From Desulfacinum sp. (lineage in GTDB: Bacteria; Desulfobacterota; Syntrophobacteria; Syntrophobacterales; DSM-9756), in assembly GCA_014359885.1 (NCBI GenBank), contig JACIYN010000007.1, forward strand, positions 1 through 64,000: 64,000 nt of DNA, given 5' to 3'. The position numbers and the translations under genes were made by a program. How positions within the stretch are numbered: the first letter of the stretch is position 1; each line of letters opens with the position of its first letter. The notes below the pieces were generated by a model. The model was given only the letters and a program-made list of their open reading frames with translations. It was not told where the DNA came from and ran no database searches. Shown here piece by piece: positions 24,769 to 33,631 of the stretch.

Positions 24769-25179
24769 CTGCGGTTGTTGGAACGGCTTCGGGCCCGATT
24801 CGGAAGGAGGGCAAGGCAGCGCTTCCGGAAGCGTCCGCAACGCGGCGGACTCTTTCAGAGATGTATTCTTTGGATTTCCGTTTGGGCGGGAAGGATGTGC
24901 GAGGGGGCCGAGACGGAGGCTCAGGCGGGCCGATCCTAGGGCGGGGATAAACCCCGCCCCTACCCCAAACAAACCCATCCGTTTTGGGAGCGGCGGGCCG
25001 CATGCCCGCCCGCCGGAACCGCACAACGCGAAAGAACCATCCCACAGGGGAAAGCTTGTTTGGAGTCGCTGCCGGACAGGCGCCCACGGACCGGGACCGA
25101 TCCCCCGTCACCCCTCACTCGTCACTCGTCACTCGTCACCCGTCACTCATCACTCGTCACCCGTCACTCATCACTCGTC
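24769..25179. repeat. Spacer with GC palindrome and a second heptamer array
   Basis: About 24940-24965 is the GCGGGGATAAACCCCGC palindrome. About 25103-25184 is an array of TCACTCG, TCACCCG and TCACTCA units, about 11, the same unit set as at 6.2 kb. On the minus strand it reads GAGTGAT/GGGTGAC. The stop of the 779-residue glutamate synthase subunit is the first TGA of this array. No gene is seen. Confidence 0.8.
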
Positions 25180-27519
25180 TCACTCCAGCGGATCGTTCTC
25201 CACCAGGGCCCAGATGCCGCACGGGCAGGCCCCGGCGCAGAAACCGCACCCGATGCACCGGTCCGGGTCCACCACCATCTCGAAGTCGCCGTTGTCGCCG
25301 CCTACGCGGCGGATCGCCGCCTGGGGACAGATGGCCACGCAGATGCCGCAGTCGCGGCAGGAACCACACGAAGCGCAGGCCTCGCCGCACTGGTCCAGGC
25401 CGTCGAAGGCCATGAGCCGGGGATCGAAATACTCCAGCTTGACCCGGCTCTTGTCGATCATGGTCTTGGCGTCGCCCCGGGGGCGCCTGCCGGAAAGGAT
25501 GTCGTCGATCACCCGGGCCGCCCTCCGTCCGGCGCCGATGGCATCGGTCAGGAGCCCGGGGCGGACCGCATCGCCGACGGCGAAGATCCGGGGATCGGTG
25601 GTCTGGAAGTTCTCGTCCACCTTGATGAAGCCGCGGTCCGTTTCCACCGTTTCAGGCAGGAATTCAAGATCGGGCTGGTCGCCGATGGAGATGACCACCG
25701 TATCGGCGGGGATCACTTCCCCGGTGGTGAGTTCCACACCCTTTTCCGTCACGGCCTTGGTGAAGACCGGCCATCGGAAGATGGCACCGACGGCCTCCGC
25801 CGCCCGGCGTTCCTTTCCGAAGGAAGCCGGCTCCTGGATATCGATGAGGGTGATCTTTTCGGCTCCCAGCCGGTGGGCTTCCGTGGCCACGTCGCAGCCC
25901 ACGTTGCCGGCTCCGATGACCACCACCTGCTTGCCCACCTGGATCTCGCCCTTGCGGCTCTTCCGGAGAAAGTCCAGGGCCGGGATGAGTCTTTCCTTGC
26001 CGGGAACGGGAATCACCCGAGGCTTCTGGGCCCCCACGGCCACCACGATGAAGTCGTAGTCGGCCTTGAGGCGCTCCACGTCCTCCCGGGTGAGATCCTG
26101 CTGCAGACAGACGTGGGGGAGCGCCTCCCGGATCCGGTCCAGTTCCGCCTGCACCACCTCTTCGGGGATGCGCGTTCGAGGGATCACATCGGTGATCTTC
26201 CCGCCCAGCATGGGGTTCCGGTCGTAGATCACCGCCTCGTGGCCCTTTTGCCGCAACTGCCAGGCGATGGAAAGGCCGGCGGGACCCCCTCCGATCACGG
26301 CGACCTTCCTTCCGGAAAGGGGAGGCAGTTCCGGCAGCTTGGCCTTGAGGCTGGCCTTCCCCAGCTGGGTCACATCCACGGGGGGCATCTTGAGGCTCTG
26401 GCGCGTGCACGATTCCATACACAGGTTGGGACACAGGTACCCGCAGACGGTGGCGGGAAAGGGCGTGTAGGCCAGGGCCATGTCCACGGCCTCGTCCACC
26501 CGGCCTTCGCGCACCAGGCGCCACCGTTCATGGACGGGAATCCCCGTGGGGCAGCCGGCCTCACAGGGAGGCGCATACTTCTTGTTTTCCCACACGGGCA
26601 CGTAACGGCGAAGCTCTCCCGTCACGATGAGCGGGATGGGGCTCCGGTCCAGGTCGGTCAGGTCCCCGATGAGCCCCCCGCGGCCCAATTCCTTGTCCCA
26701 CACCTCGGCCCGGAAGGCGCTCATGGACCGGCGCGGCGCCGTCGCCTTTTCCTGGGGGCTTCGAGCCGCCAGGAGCTGCCACTCCTTGCGGTCGGCAAAC
26801 TGGGAGAAGAGCTCGGGTTTTCCGATCTTTTCCAGGAAGACCTGGAGATTTTTCACCAGCCAGTGCCAGTCATCGTCGCTCAAAGGCACCAGCTTGGCGT
26901 CCGTCTGGCTGAAGCCGCCGTGGGGGCCCCGGAAGAAGATCCGGCCACCCACCATGCCCACGCACGGCCGGTAGCCCAGCACGTTTTCCGGGTTCTGGGG
27001 TCTGTGGCCGCAGATGACGGCGATGCCGCCCGCCATGAATTCGGCGAAGTAATCCCCCACCGAACCCAGCACCCACAGTTCGGGCGGGTCGAACCGAGGG
27101 TTGTGCTTGGTCATGGTCATGCCGCGGGCTCCGATGTTTCCCGCCACGTAGACCTTGCCTTGGGCCATGGCGTTGGCCACGCCGTTTCCCGCATGGCCGT
27201 GGACGATGATCTCGGCTCCCGCGTTCAGCCAGCCCACGTCATCCGATGCGGGCCCCAGGATTTCCACCGTGGTGTTGGGAAAGCCCATGGAGCCCACGCG
27301 CTGTCCCGGAGATCCGTGGACCTTGACCAGAACGCGGTCGTCTCCGGCCTTCCACAGCCGGCCCCCGATCCCGTGCTGGCCGAAGGCCTCCACCTCCAGC
27401 ACCCGATGCCCCTGGGCCACCGCCTTCTGGATCCGCTCTTCCAGAATGCGCGATTCCAGGCGGTGTCCCTGTTCCTTTCCGGATATCCAATAGGATTCTC
27501 GTGCCATGGTCTGTTGCAT
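25180..27519 (-). CDS. Glutamate synthase subunit: GXGXG domain fused to FAD/NAD(P)H reductase and 2[4Fe-4S] ferredoxin domain
   Basis: 779 residues. Residues about 20-230 are the GltB C-terminal GXGXG beta-helix (VLVKVHGSPGQRVGSMGF, GNGVANAMAQGKVYVAGNIGARG). A linker with Cys clusters (CEAGCPTG, CGYLCPNLCMESC) precedes a GltD-like reductase with VAVIGGGPAGLSIAW (FAD), VVVIGAGNVGCDVA (NAD(P)H) and FAVGDAVRPGLL. The last 80 residues carry two 4Fe-4S sites (CGSCRDCGICVAICP, CIGCGFCAGACPCG). The ATG at 27519 has GAGGGGAC upstream. Third gene of the split glutamate synthase set; it supplies electrons. Confidence 0.9.
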   Translation of the reverse strand: MQQTMARESYWISGKEQGHRLESRILEERIQKAVAQGHRVLEVEAFGQHGIGGRLWKAGDDRVLVKVHGSPGQRVGSMGFPNTTVEILGPASDDVGWLNAGAEIIVHGHAGNGVANAMAQGKVYVAGNIGARGMTMTKHNPRFDPPELWVLGSVGDYFAEFMAGGIAVICGHRPQNPENVLGYRPCVGMVGGRIFFRGPHGGFSQTDAKLVPLSDDDWHWLVKNLQVFLEKIGKPELFSQFADRKEWQLLAARSPQEKATAPRRSMSAFRAEVWDKELGRGGLIGDLTDLDRSPIPLIVTGELRRYVPVWENKKYAPPCEAGCPTGIPVHERWRLVREGRVDEAVDMALAYTPFPATVCGYLCPNLCMESCTRQSLKMPPVDVTQLGKASLKAKLPELPPLSGRKVAVIGGGPAGLSIAWQLRQKGHEAVIYDRNPMLGGKITDVIPRTRIPEEVVQAELDRIREALPHVCLQQDLTREDVERLKADYDFIVVAVGAQKPRVIPVPGKERLIPALDFLRKSRKGEIQVGKQVVVIGAGNVGCDVATEAHRLGAEKITLIDIQEPASFGKERRAAEAVGAIFRWPVFTKAVTEKGVELTTGEVIPADTVVISIGDQPDLEFLPETVETDRGFIKVDENFQTTDPRIFAVGDAVRPGLLTDAIGAGRRAARVIDDILSGRRPRGDAKTMIDKSRVKLEYFDPRLMAFDGLDQCGEACASCGSCRDCGICVAICPQAAIRRVGGDNGDFEMVVDPDRCIGCGFCAGACPCGIWALVENDPLE

Positions 27520-27545
27520 GGACGTGTCCCCTCGTCTGCTGTCCG

Positions 27546-29180
27546 TTAAACCACGTACTTGATCTGAAGCCGCTCGGCAGCGGCGGCGTCATCGATGCCC
27601 AGCGCGTCCGACATGCCGATGGGAAGCGATGTGGACCGCCCCAGGGGAGCCACGATCTTCTTGAGTTCCGTATCGAAGCTCAAGAAGACGTCCACCACCC
27701 GCTCGGCCACCTTTTCGGGGTCCAGGCGCCGGTAGAGGCGCGGATCCTGGGAGGTGATGCCCTTGGGGCACACGCCGATGTTGCACACGTTGCAGCGGTC
27801 CGATTCGGAGCCCAGGCATCCGGCCGCGGCCTGCATGATGTACTTTCCCGTCTGCACCCCACTGGCGCCCAGCATGATGAGCGCCGCGGCGTTGGCGGCC
27901 AGGTTTCCGTTCTTTCCGATGCCGCCGCCGGCGAAAAGAGGAATCTCGTTCTGTTTTCCGAGCCGGGCCAGGTTGAGGTAGCAGTCCCGGATGTTGGACG
28001 CGATGGGATGGCCCATGTGGTCCATGGACACGTTGTAGGCCGCCCCGGTGCCCCCGTCCTCTCCGTCGATGGCCAGGGCCGCCGCGTAAGGGTTGCGGGT
28101 CAGGTTGTTCAGCACGGCCAGGGCCGTGGACGTTCCCGATATCTTGGGATAGACCGGCACCCGGAAGCCCCAGGCCATGTACATGGACTGGATCATCTTG
28201 GCCACGGCCTCTTCGATGGAATACTTGGTCTGGTGGGTGGGCGGGCTGGGAAGACTCACTCCGGGCGGCACGCCGCGGATGGCCGCGATGAGCTTGTTCA
28301 CCTTGTACCACATGAGCAGCCCGCCGTCTCCGGGCTTGGCTCCCTGCCCGTACTTGATCTCCACGGCGCACGGATCTTCCTTCATGTCCGGGATGGCGTG
28401 GATGATCTCGTCCCAGCCGAAGTAGCCGCTGGCGATCTGGAGGATGACGTACTTGAGGAAGCGGGAGCGCAAAAGGCGCGGCGGGCAGCCGCCTTCCCCC
28501 GTGCACATGCGCACCGGCATGCCCAGCTCCTCGTTGAGGTAGGCCACTCCCATCTGGAGCCCTTCCCACATGTTGGGGGAAAGGGCCCCGAAGGACATGC
28601 CGCCGATGATGAGCGGATAGATTTCGCGAACCGGCGGGATCCAGCCCTGTTCTTTCAGAAGCCGCAGATTTTCCTCCGGCGGGAGCACCCGGCCCAGGAG
28701 CGTCCGCAGCTCGAACTCATGGCGCCCGGCGTCCAGGGCCGGGTCGGTGAGCATGGAGATGCGGATGAACTTGATCCGGTCCAGGATGCCGCCCGGAGCG
28801 TTCCTTCTGCCGCCGCGACGCCGGGGCTGCCCCCCCCGGTTGATGTGAAACCGCAGCTTGTCCGCCTCATCGGTCCGGTAGGGCATGATGGCCCCGTTGG
28901 GACAGACCAGGTTGCACATGCCGCAGCCGATGCAAGCGTAGGCCGGATCCGTCTTCTGGCGGATGCCGTAAAAGACCTTGAAGACGTTTCCGGGCTGGTT
29001 GGCCAACCCCACAGGGGCGTCCACCATGCGCTTTCGAAAGACACCCAGGTCGATGGCGTGCACGGGACACACCGTGGTGCAACGCCCGCACAGGGTGCAT
29101 TTGTCCAGACTCCAATGGATCTGCCAGGGCAGATCCCGCACGCTCAGCGAAGTGGGGGTAACGTATCCTTCTGAGAACAT
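27546..29180 (-). CDS. Glutamate synthase FMN domain protein with N-terminal ferredoxin domain (archaeal type)
   Basis: 544 residues. The N-terminus has two 4Fe-4S motifs (CTLCGRCTTVCP and CIGCGMCNLVCP). The FMN barrel follows: IIGGMSFGALSPNMWEG, GEGGCPPRLL, EIKYGQGAKPGDGG, IDGEDGGTGAAY, and GGGIGKNGNLA. The cluster loop CLGSESDRCNVCNIGVCP is near the end. It makes glutamate from 2-oxoglutarate and ammonia delivered by the amidotransferase. The ATG at 29180 has AGGAGG and lies within the end of the amidotransferase gene, a 37-base overlap. Confidence 0.92.
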   Translation of the reverse strand: MFSEGYVTPTSLSVRDLPWQIHWSLDKCTLCGRCTTVCPVHAIDLGVFRKRMVDAPVGLANQPGNVFKVFYGIRQKTDPAYACIGCGMCNLVCPNGAIMPYRTDEADKLRFHINRGGQPRRRGGRRNAPGGILDRIKFIRISMLTDPALDAGRHEFELRTLLGRVLPPEENLRLLKEQGWIPPVREIYPLIIGGMSFGALSPNMWEGLQMGVAYLNEELGMPVRMCTGEGGCPPRLLRSRFLKYVILQIASGYFGWDEIIHAIPDMKEDPCAVEIKYGQGAKPGDGGLLMWYKVNKLIAAIRGVPPGVSLPSPPTHQTKYSIEEAVAKMIQSMYMAWGFRVPVYPKISGTSTALAVLNNLTRNPYAAALAIDGEDGGTGAAYNVSMDHMGHPIASNIRDCYLNLARLGKQNEIPLFAGGGIGKNGNLAANAAALIMLGASGVQTGKYIMQAAAGCLGSESDRCNVCNIGVCPKGITSQDPRLYRRLDPEKVAERVVDVFLSFDTELKKIVAPLGRSTSLPIGMSDALGIDDAAAAERLQIKYVV

Positions 29181-30274
29181 ATCTGAACCTCCTGGCGATC
29201 CGGACCGATGATCACCGTATCCAGGTGCATGGGTTGAAAATCCGTGGACTTGTCCCGATCGGGGATGATGGCGTCCAGGCCGCAGATCTCCGAAGACAGC
29301 GCGAACAGGCCGGGTTTCCCGCCCACCACGCCCGGGCGAAGCTTCTTGCGGTCCTGCACCATGAAGACCCGCTTGTCGGGAAGGCATCCGATGACGCAGT
29401 TGGGCCCGTCGATGATGAGGCGCCGACAGCTGTGTTTCAGGTGCTTCAGGAACTCCCCGTTGGGATGCCGTTCCAGGTCCTCATCCTGCAGAGGCGTGAT
29501 GATGTGCTTGTAGTAGGGCACGTCCAGCCCCAACATGTGCAGGGTGTAGTGCATGATGTGGGTGAAGACCTCCGAGTCGGACTGATACCCCACATAGCCG
29601 GGAAATCCCCTGGAGGACAGGAATTCGCGGATGGGCACGAACGCCGTGTTCTCCCCGTTGGTCATGGTGGCCACGCCCTGGATGAAGAACGGATGGCAGG
29701 CGTAGAGATTGATGGCGTAATTGGTGTTCTGACGCCCCTGGGCCAGAATGATGCGCGCCCGCAGCTCCTTCCGGTCCAGCCGGAGGTACTCGGCCACGGT
29801 CATGGGATCGCCGATCTCCTTGATCATGATGCAGTCGGGCCAGAAACTGAAGACGATCATGTCCTCGTTTTCCTGGCCCATCTGGCGCAGTTGGAGCCGG
29901 ATCTTCATGAGCCGAAAATCGATCTCCTCCCGGCTCAGGCTCTCCCACTCCTCCGGCAGCTCGTAGGCGCGGATGAGGTAGATGTCGCGCTTGGGCACCC
30001 CCGGCGGAGGGCTCTTGGGGACCTTGATGGACAGCTTGTACTTGGTCATGAAGCCGATATCCATCATGAACCGGTCCAGCCTCTTGAGACCTTCGTTGGA
30101 GAAGATGCCCGAAAGGATCGGAGCCCCTTCCAGTTCCTCCCACGGCCCTCCCAAGTCGCTCAGAAACAGACCCACGCCGGAGCCGTCATGGCCTTCGCGC
30201 ATGACGTCCAGCGCCTCGATGGCCGTCATGGGCGACTGGGGTTCCGTGCTCGTCAAAGCAAATAGGCGGCACAT
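29144..30274 (-). CDS. Class II glutamine amidotransferase subunit of glutamate synthase
   Basis: 376 residues corresponding to the N-terminal GATase II domain of GltB, as a separate protein. The start MCRLFALTS puts the catalytic Cys at position 2, exposed after Met removal. Other marks are GHDGSGVG, NGENTAFVPIREFL and SDSEVFTHI. The ATG at 30274 has AGAGGAG upstream; the longer frame would bury Cys2 and is rejected. First gene of the three-gene glutamate synthase operon, preceded by a structured leader. Confidence 0.9.
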   Translation of the reverse strand: MCRLFALTSTEPQSPMTAIEALDVMREGHDGSGVGLFLSDLGGPWEELEGAPILSGIFSNEGLKRLDRFMMDIGFMTKYKLSIKVPKSPPPGVPKRDIYLIRAYELPEEWESLSREEIDFRLMKIRLQLRQMGQENEDMIVFSFWPDCIMIKEIGDPMTVAEYLRLDRKELRARIILAQGRQNTNYAINLYACHPFFIQGVATMTNGENTAFVPIREFLSSRGFPGYVGYQSDSEVFTHIMHYTLHMLGLDVPYYKHIITPLQDEDLERHPNGEFLKHLKHSCRRLIIDGPNCVIGCLPDKRVFMVQDRKKLRPGVVGGKPGLFALSSEICGLDAIIPDRDKSTDFQPMHLDTVIIGPDRQEVQICSQKDTLPPLR

Positions 30275-30338
30275 GATTGAGAACACTCCTCTTTTTGACG
30301 TCACCAAACCTTTTTTGGCGATTCAAGGGAATCTGAGG

Positions 30339-30419
30339 GCAAAAAAGGCCCACCACCTGCCGTGATGGGCCTTTTCGAACCACATTGTTCGAGTTGGGGA
30401 TCCAAACGCCGTTGTTTGG
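30339..30419 (-). promoter_or_regulatory. Structured leader with intrinsic terminator upstream of the glutamate synthase operon
   Basis: On the minus strand, in order: a hairpin CCAAAC-loop-GTTTGG (30402-30419), a hairpin CGAAC-loop-GTTCG (30376-30391), then a terminator with a 10-bp stem AAAAGGCCCA/TGGGCCTTTT (30343-30375) followed by T residues. It lies between glnE and the amidotransferase gene. It could end the glnE transcript, or be an attenuator or riboswitch-like leader for the operon. I could not match it to a known RNA class. Confidence 0.55.
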
Positions 30420-30468
30420 AGGGATTCTTCTTGTGACAGAAATGGGAAGGTCTGTCAAACACAAAGTC

Positions 30469-33189
30469 TCATTTTTGGCACACCGCCTCCCACTGGCGGC
30501 GGACGAAGCGCCTGAGAGCCAGAAGGTCCTCCCAGGTTTCCACCTTCAGGGGGAGCTGGGGCGGGGGCCACAACCCCAGTCGGACCAGGTTCTGAAACTG
30601 GACGCGGCTGATTCGCCCGCCTCCCAGGTGGGTCATGAGGTGCAGCCGGTGCTCCAGGGCCCGGAGCACGTGGAAAGCGGCCGTGAGCTTCTGTGCCGCC
30701 TCCTCGTTTTCCAGGGCCCGCCGGGCCGCCTCGGGAAGGGCCTCGCGCACATTCCCGCGGCGCAGGTCTTCCTTTTCATGACCGTAAAGCAACTGCACCC
30801 CTTGGACCAGGAATTCCACATCCGCCATCCCGCCCGGACCCAGCTTGAGGTCCATGGCATCGTTCTTTTCCGAGGCCCTCTCCTCTTCCATGCGCCCCCG
30901 CAGTTCCGCCAGGCGCGGCCAGACGGACTCTGGGGGTCGAGGCCGGTAGCAGAGCGCCGCGGCCCGCTCCATCAGCTCCCTTTGGAGGCGCCCGGGCCCC
31001 GCCACGGCCCGAAGGCGCAGGAGCGCCTGGATTTCCCAGATATCCGAGCGGTTGGCGTAGTAGTCCTCCCAATTGGCCCGGGTGACCGCCAAGGGGCCGT
31101 AATTCCCCGTGGGCCGGAGGCGCGCGTCCACTTCATAGCCCGGCCCTTCCTGGAGCGGGGTGCTGAGCATGCGCATGAACCGGTGCATGAGCCTCACCAC
31201 GGGCATGGGGATCTGGTCCGGGGCCTCCCCTTCCAGCGGGTCGTAGACGAACATCAAGTCCAGATCCGAAAGGTAGTCCATCTCCCGGCTGCCCAGTTTT
31301 CCCAGGGCCAGGACCACCAAGGGGATCTGGTCGGAAAGCTCCACGGCGGCGCAAACGGTCTTGAGGGTCTCCTGGATCACGAAGTCGGCCAGGTCCGACA
31401 GGGCCTCCTCCACCTGCGGGTGGGACCAGGTCCCGGTGAGATCGCCCAGGGCCGCCAAAAGGAGCCGTTCGTTCTTGAGGCGCCGAAGCCACTCGAAGGT
31501 TTCGTCATAGGCGGTGGTCCGCACCAGGATGGAACGGGCGGAAGTCTGCCAGTCCGAGTGGGAGACGGCCGGATCGTCCCAGTGGGCCAAGACCTCCACC
31601 AGGCCGGGCTGGCGCTCCAGCATGTCCGCCACCAGCTTGCAGCGGGCCACGGCCCCCATGATGATGGACACCCAGTGGGTCTGGGTCGTCAGAAACTTTC
31701 GAAGGCCGGGGCGGCGGCAGACCTGGGCCAGGTAGCGGTCCACCCGGGCCGCCATGGTCTGACGCAGTTCGTCGTCCACCGACTCCAGATAGGGGAGGAC
31801 CCCTTCCTCCGTCCGGCGGACGAACGATCGGGGAAAGGCGGCCAGCGACGGCGCCTGCCGTTCCAACCAGGAAGAAAGGTCGAGGGATCCGCCCGCCTCC
31901 CGGTCGGCGGTCTCGGCGCCGGAATCCGCCTGATCGGGGCCGGAAAAGAGGGCGGTGAAGTGCTCATGCACCACGCGGCAGTGGGCCTGGAGGGTTTTCA
32001 GGAATCTTTCCCAGTTTCCTTCGAAACCCAGGGCCGCGGCCAGGCGCCGCCGGGCCTCGGCCGATGCGGGAAGCTGCTGGGTCTGGCGGTTCTGGTCCAG
32101 CTGAACCCAGTGCTCCACCCGGCGCAGGAAAACGTAGGCCGCCTGAAGCTCCAGGGCCACCCCGGGCGGCAGCAGATCCAGTTCCTGCAACCGGCTCAGG
32201 GCCTTCAGCGTGTTGGGCTCCTCCAGCTGCGGATGGCGCCCTCCGTAAATGAGCTGAAAGGACTGGACCAGGAACTCCACCTCCCGGATTCCCCCGGCGC
32301 CCAGCTTCACATCGAACTGCCTGGCGGACGTTCGGGAAGCGCTCTCGAAGAGGATCCGGTCCCGCATGGCCTTCAGTTCGTCCAGGGCCTGGAAGTCCAG
32401 GAAGCGCCGGAAGACGAACGGCCGGATTTCCTTGAGAAAGGATGCCCCCAGTCCTCGATCCCCCGCCACGGGCCGGGCCTTGAGGAGCATCTGACGCTCC
32501 CATGCCCTTCCGGTAAGGAGGTAGTGATAGGCGGCCCCTCCGGCCGTGGGAACCAGCTCGCCGTCCTTTCCCTGGGGCCGCAGGCGCAGATCCACGTGGA
32601 AAACCCGGTCCCCTTCCACGGAATCGGCCAGCAGCCGGACGAGTTTCTGGCAGAGGAGCGCTGTGAATCGGTGCTGCCCGGGGGATTCCCCTTCATGGGA
32701 AGAAGAGTCTTGGCGCAGGAAGAGCAGATCCACATCGGAGACATAATTGAGCTCTCGGCCGCCCAGCTTTCCCAGCCCGAGCACCACCACCGGCACCCGG
32801 CCCAGACAGGCCGCGGCCTCCTCCCGATCCGCCTCGGGCACCCAGGCCTCCGGATGGGCCCTGAGCCATTCCAGTCCCACCTGAAGGCAGACCTGGGCCA
32901 GGTCCGACAACTGGCCCGTGGTCTCTTCCAAGTCCGCCCAGCCCAGCAGGTCCCGGCCTCCGATGCGAAGGAAATGCCTCTGCTTGAAGAAACGAAAGCA
33001 CCGCAGCACTTCCGGGAAGGAAGACGCCCGAGCCGATTCCTGGGAGAGATCCCGGAAAAGCTCCGTCACGCCGTACCGGCGCCAAAGATTCTTCCGGTCC
33101 CAGAGCCATTCCCCGTAGTCTTCCCGGCGGCGAAGGAGGGTGGCGAGATAGGACGAGGCCTGCTGAATCCGTTCCAGTTCCTTTTCCAT
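30469..33189 (-). CDS. glnE: Glutamine synthetase adenylyltransferase / deadenylylase
   Basis: Adds and removes AMP on the regulatory tyrosine of glutamine synthetase. It has 906 residues, slightly short of the enterobacterial enzyme. Two nucleotidyltransferase domains are visible: VVLGLGKLGGRELNYVSDVD (about residues 134-153) and VVLALGKLGSREMDYLSDLD in the second half, each with the paired Asp. The ATG at 33189 directly abuts a repeat element whose GGAG could act as part of the ribosome site. Neighbour of glnA and of glutamate synthase on the same strand. Confidence 0.95.
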   Translation of the reverse strand: MEKELERIQQASSYLATLLRRREDYGEWLWDRKNLWRRYGVTELFRDLSQESARASSFPEVLRCFRFFKQRHFLRIGGRDLLGWADLEETTGQLSDLAQVCLQVGLEWLRAHPEAWVPEADREEAAACLGRVPVVVLGLGKLGGRELNYVSDVDLLFLRQDSSSHEGESPGQHRFTALLCQKLVRLLADSVEGDRVFHVDLRLRPQGKDGELVPTAGGAAYHYLLTGRAWERQMLLKARPVAGDRGLGASFLKEIRPFVFRRFLDFQALDELKAMRDRILFESASRTSARQFDVKLGAGGIREVEFLVQSFQLIYGGRHPQLEEPNTLKALSRLQELDLLPPGVALELQAAYVFLRRVEHWVQLDQNRQTQQLPASAEARRRLAAALGFEGNWERFLKTLQAHCRVVHEHFTALFSGPDQADSGAETADREAGGSLDLSSWLERQAPSLAAFPRSFVRRTEEGVLPYLESVDDELRQTMAARVDRYLAQVCRRPGLRKFLTTQTHWVSIIMGAVARCKLVADMLERQPGLVEVLAHWDDPAVSHSDWQTSARSILVRTTAYDETFEWLRRLKNERLLLAALGDLTGTWSHPQVEEALSDLADFVIQETLKTVCAAVELSDQIPLVVLALGKLGSREMDYLSDLDLMFVYDPLEGEAPDQIPMPVVRLMHRFMRMLSTPLQEGPGYEVDARLRPTGNYGPLAVTRANWEDYYANRSDIWEIQALLRLRAVAGPGRLQRELMERAAALCYRPRPPESVWPRLAELRGRMEEERASEKNDAMDLKLGPGGMADVEFLVQGVQLLYGHEKEDLRRGNVREALPEAARRALENEEAAQKLTAAFHVLRALEHRLHLMTHLGGGRISRVQFQNLVRLGLWPPPQLPLKVETWEDLLALRRFVRRQWEAVCQK

Positions 33190-33631
33190 AGGAGCCTATC
33201 CGAAACCGGGTTTCTTTCATCAACCGACAAGGGCCCCATCTTCTTTCGTAGCCTCGGGGTTTCCGCCCCGCGGGAAAGGGGCCATCCTAACGCTCATGGT
33301 TCCCTTGCGCCGCTCCCACACACCTGTCCTTTCCATGTGTGTCCAGATGCGCTCATTCGCGGTTCTCTTTCCTATAACCCCCTCATCCCGGACGGCCCAA
33401 GCGCACCTTTGGGAAGCAGGCCCCTGTAGGGGCGAATGATTGTTCGCCCCTACAGGCCGTGCGCACGGGCCAAGGTTACATTCCACGTGAAAGGCGGCGT
33501 TTACCCCAGCCTTGCAGCGTTTCAGCATACTCGGATGCCGGCCAGGTGGGAAAGGATTTCGGAGGGGCTCCGTGTCGTCGGAAGGAGGGTTGCCCGGGGC
33601 GGCCGTAACGGCCGCCCTCCGGTGGGTGGGG
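33190..33631. repeat. glnA-glnE spacer: MITE half-copy, palindrome, glnA 3' hairpin
   Basis: About 33190-33300 matches the left half of the 216-bp MITE (GGAGCCTATCCGAAACCGGG, then the CTCGGGGTTTCCGCCCCG palindrome). About 33340-33375 is a TTCATTCGCGGTTCTCTTTC fragment. About 33426-33453 is the GTAGGGGCGAATGATTGTTC palindrome. At 33597-33617 is a hairpin with stem GGGCGGCCG/CGGCCGCCC and a 3-base loop just after glnA, without a T run. No gene. Confidence 0.7.

Noticed and set aside
33597-33617. Rho-independent terminator after glnA
   Set aside because: The stem is strong but no T run follows on the minus strand, so it is only listed as a hairpin within the spacer.
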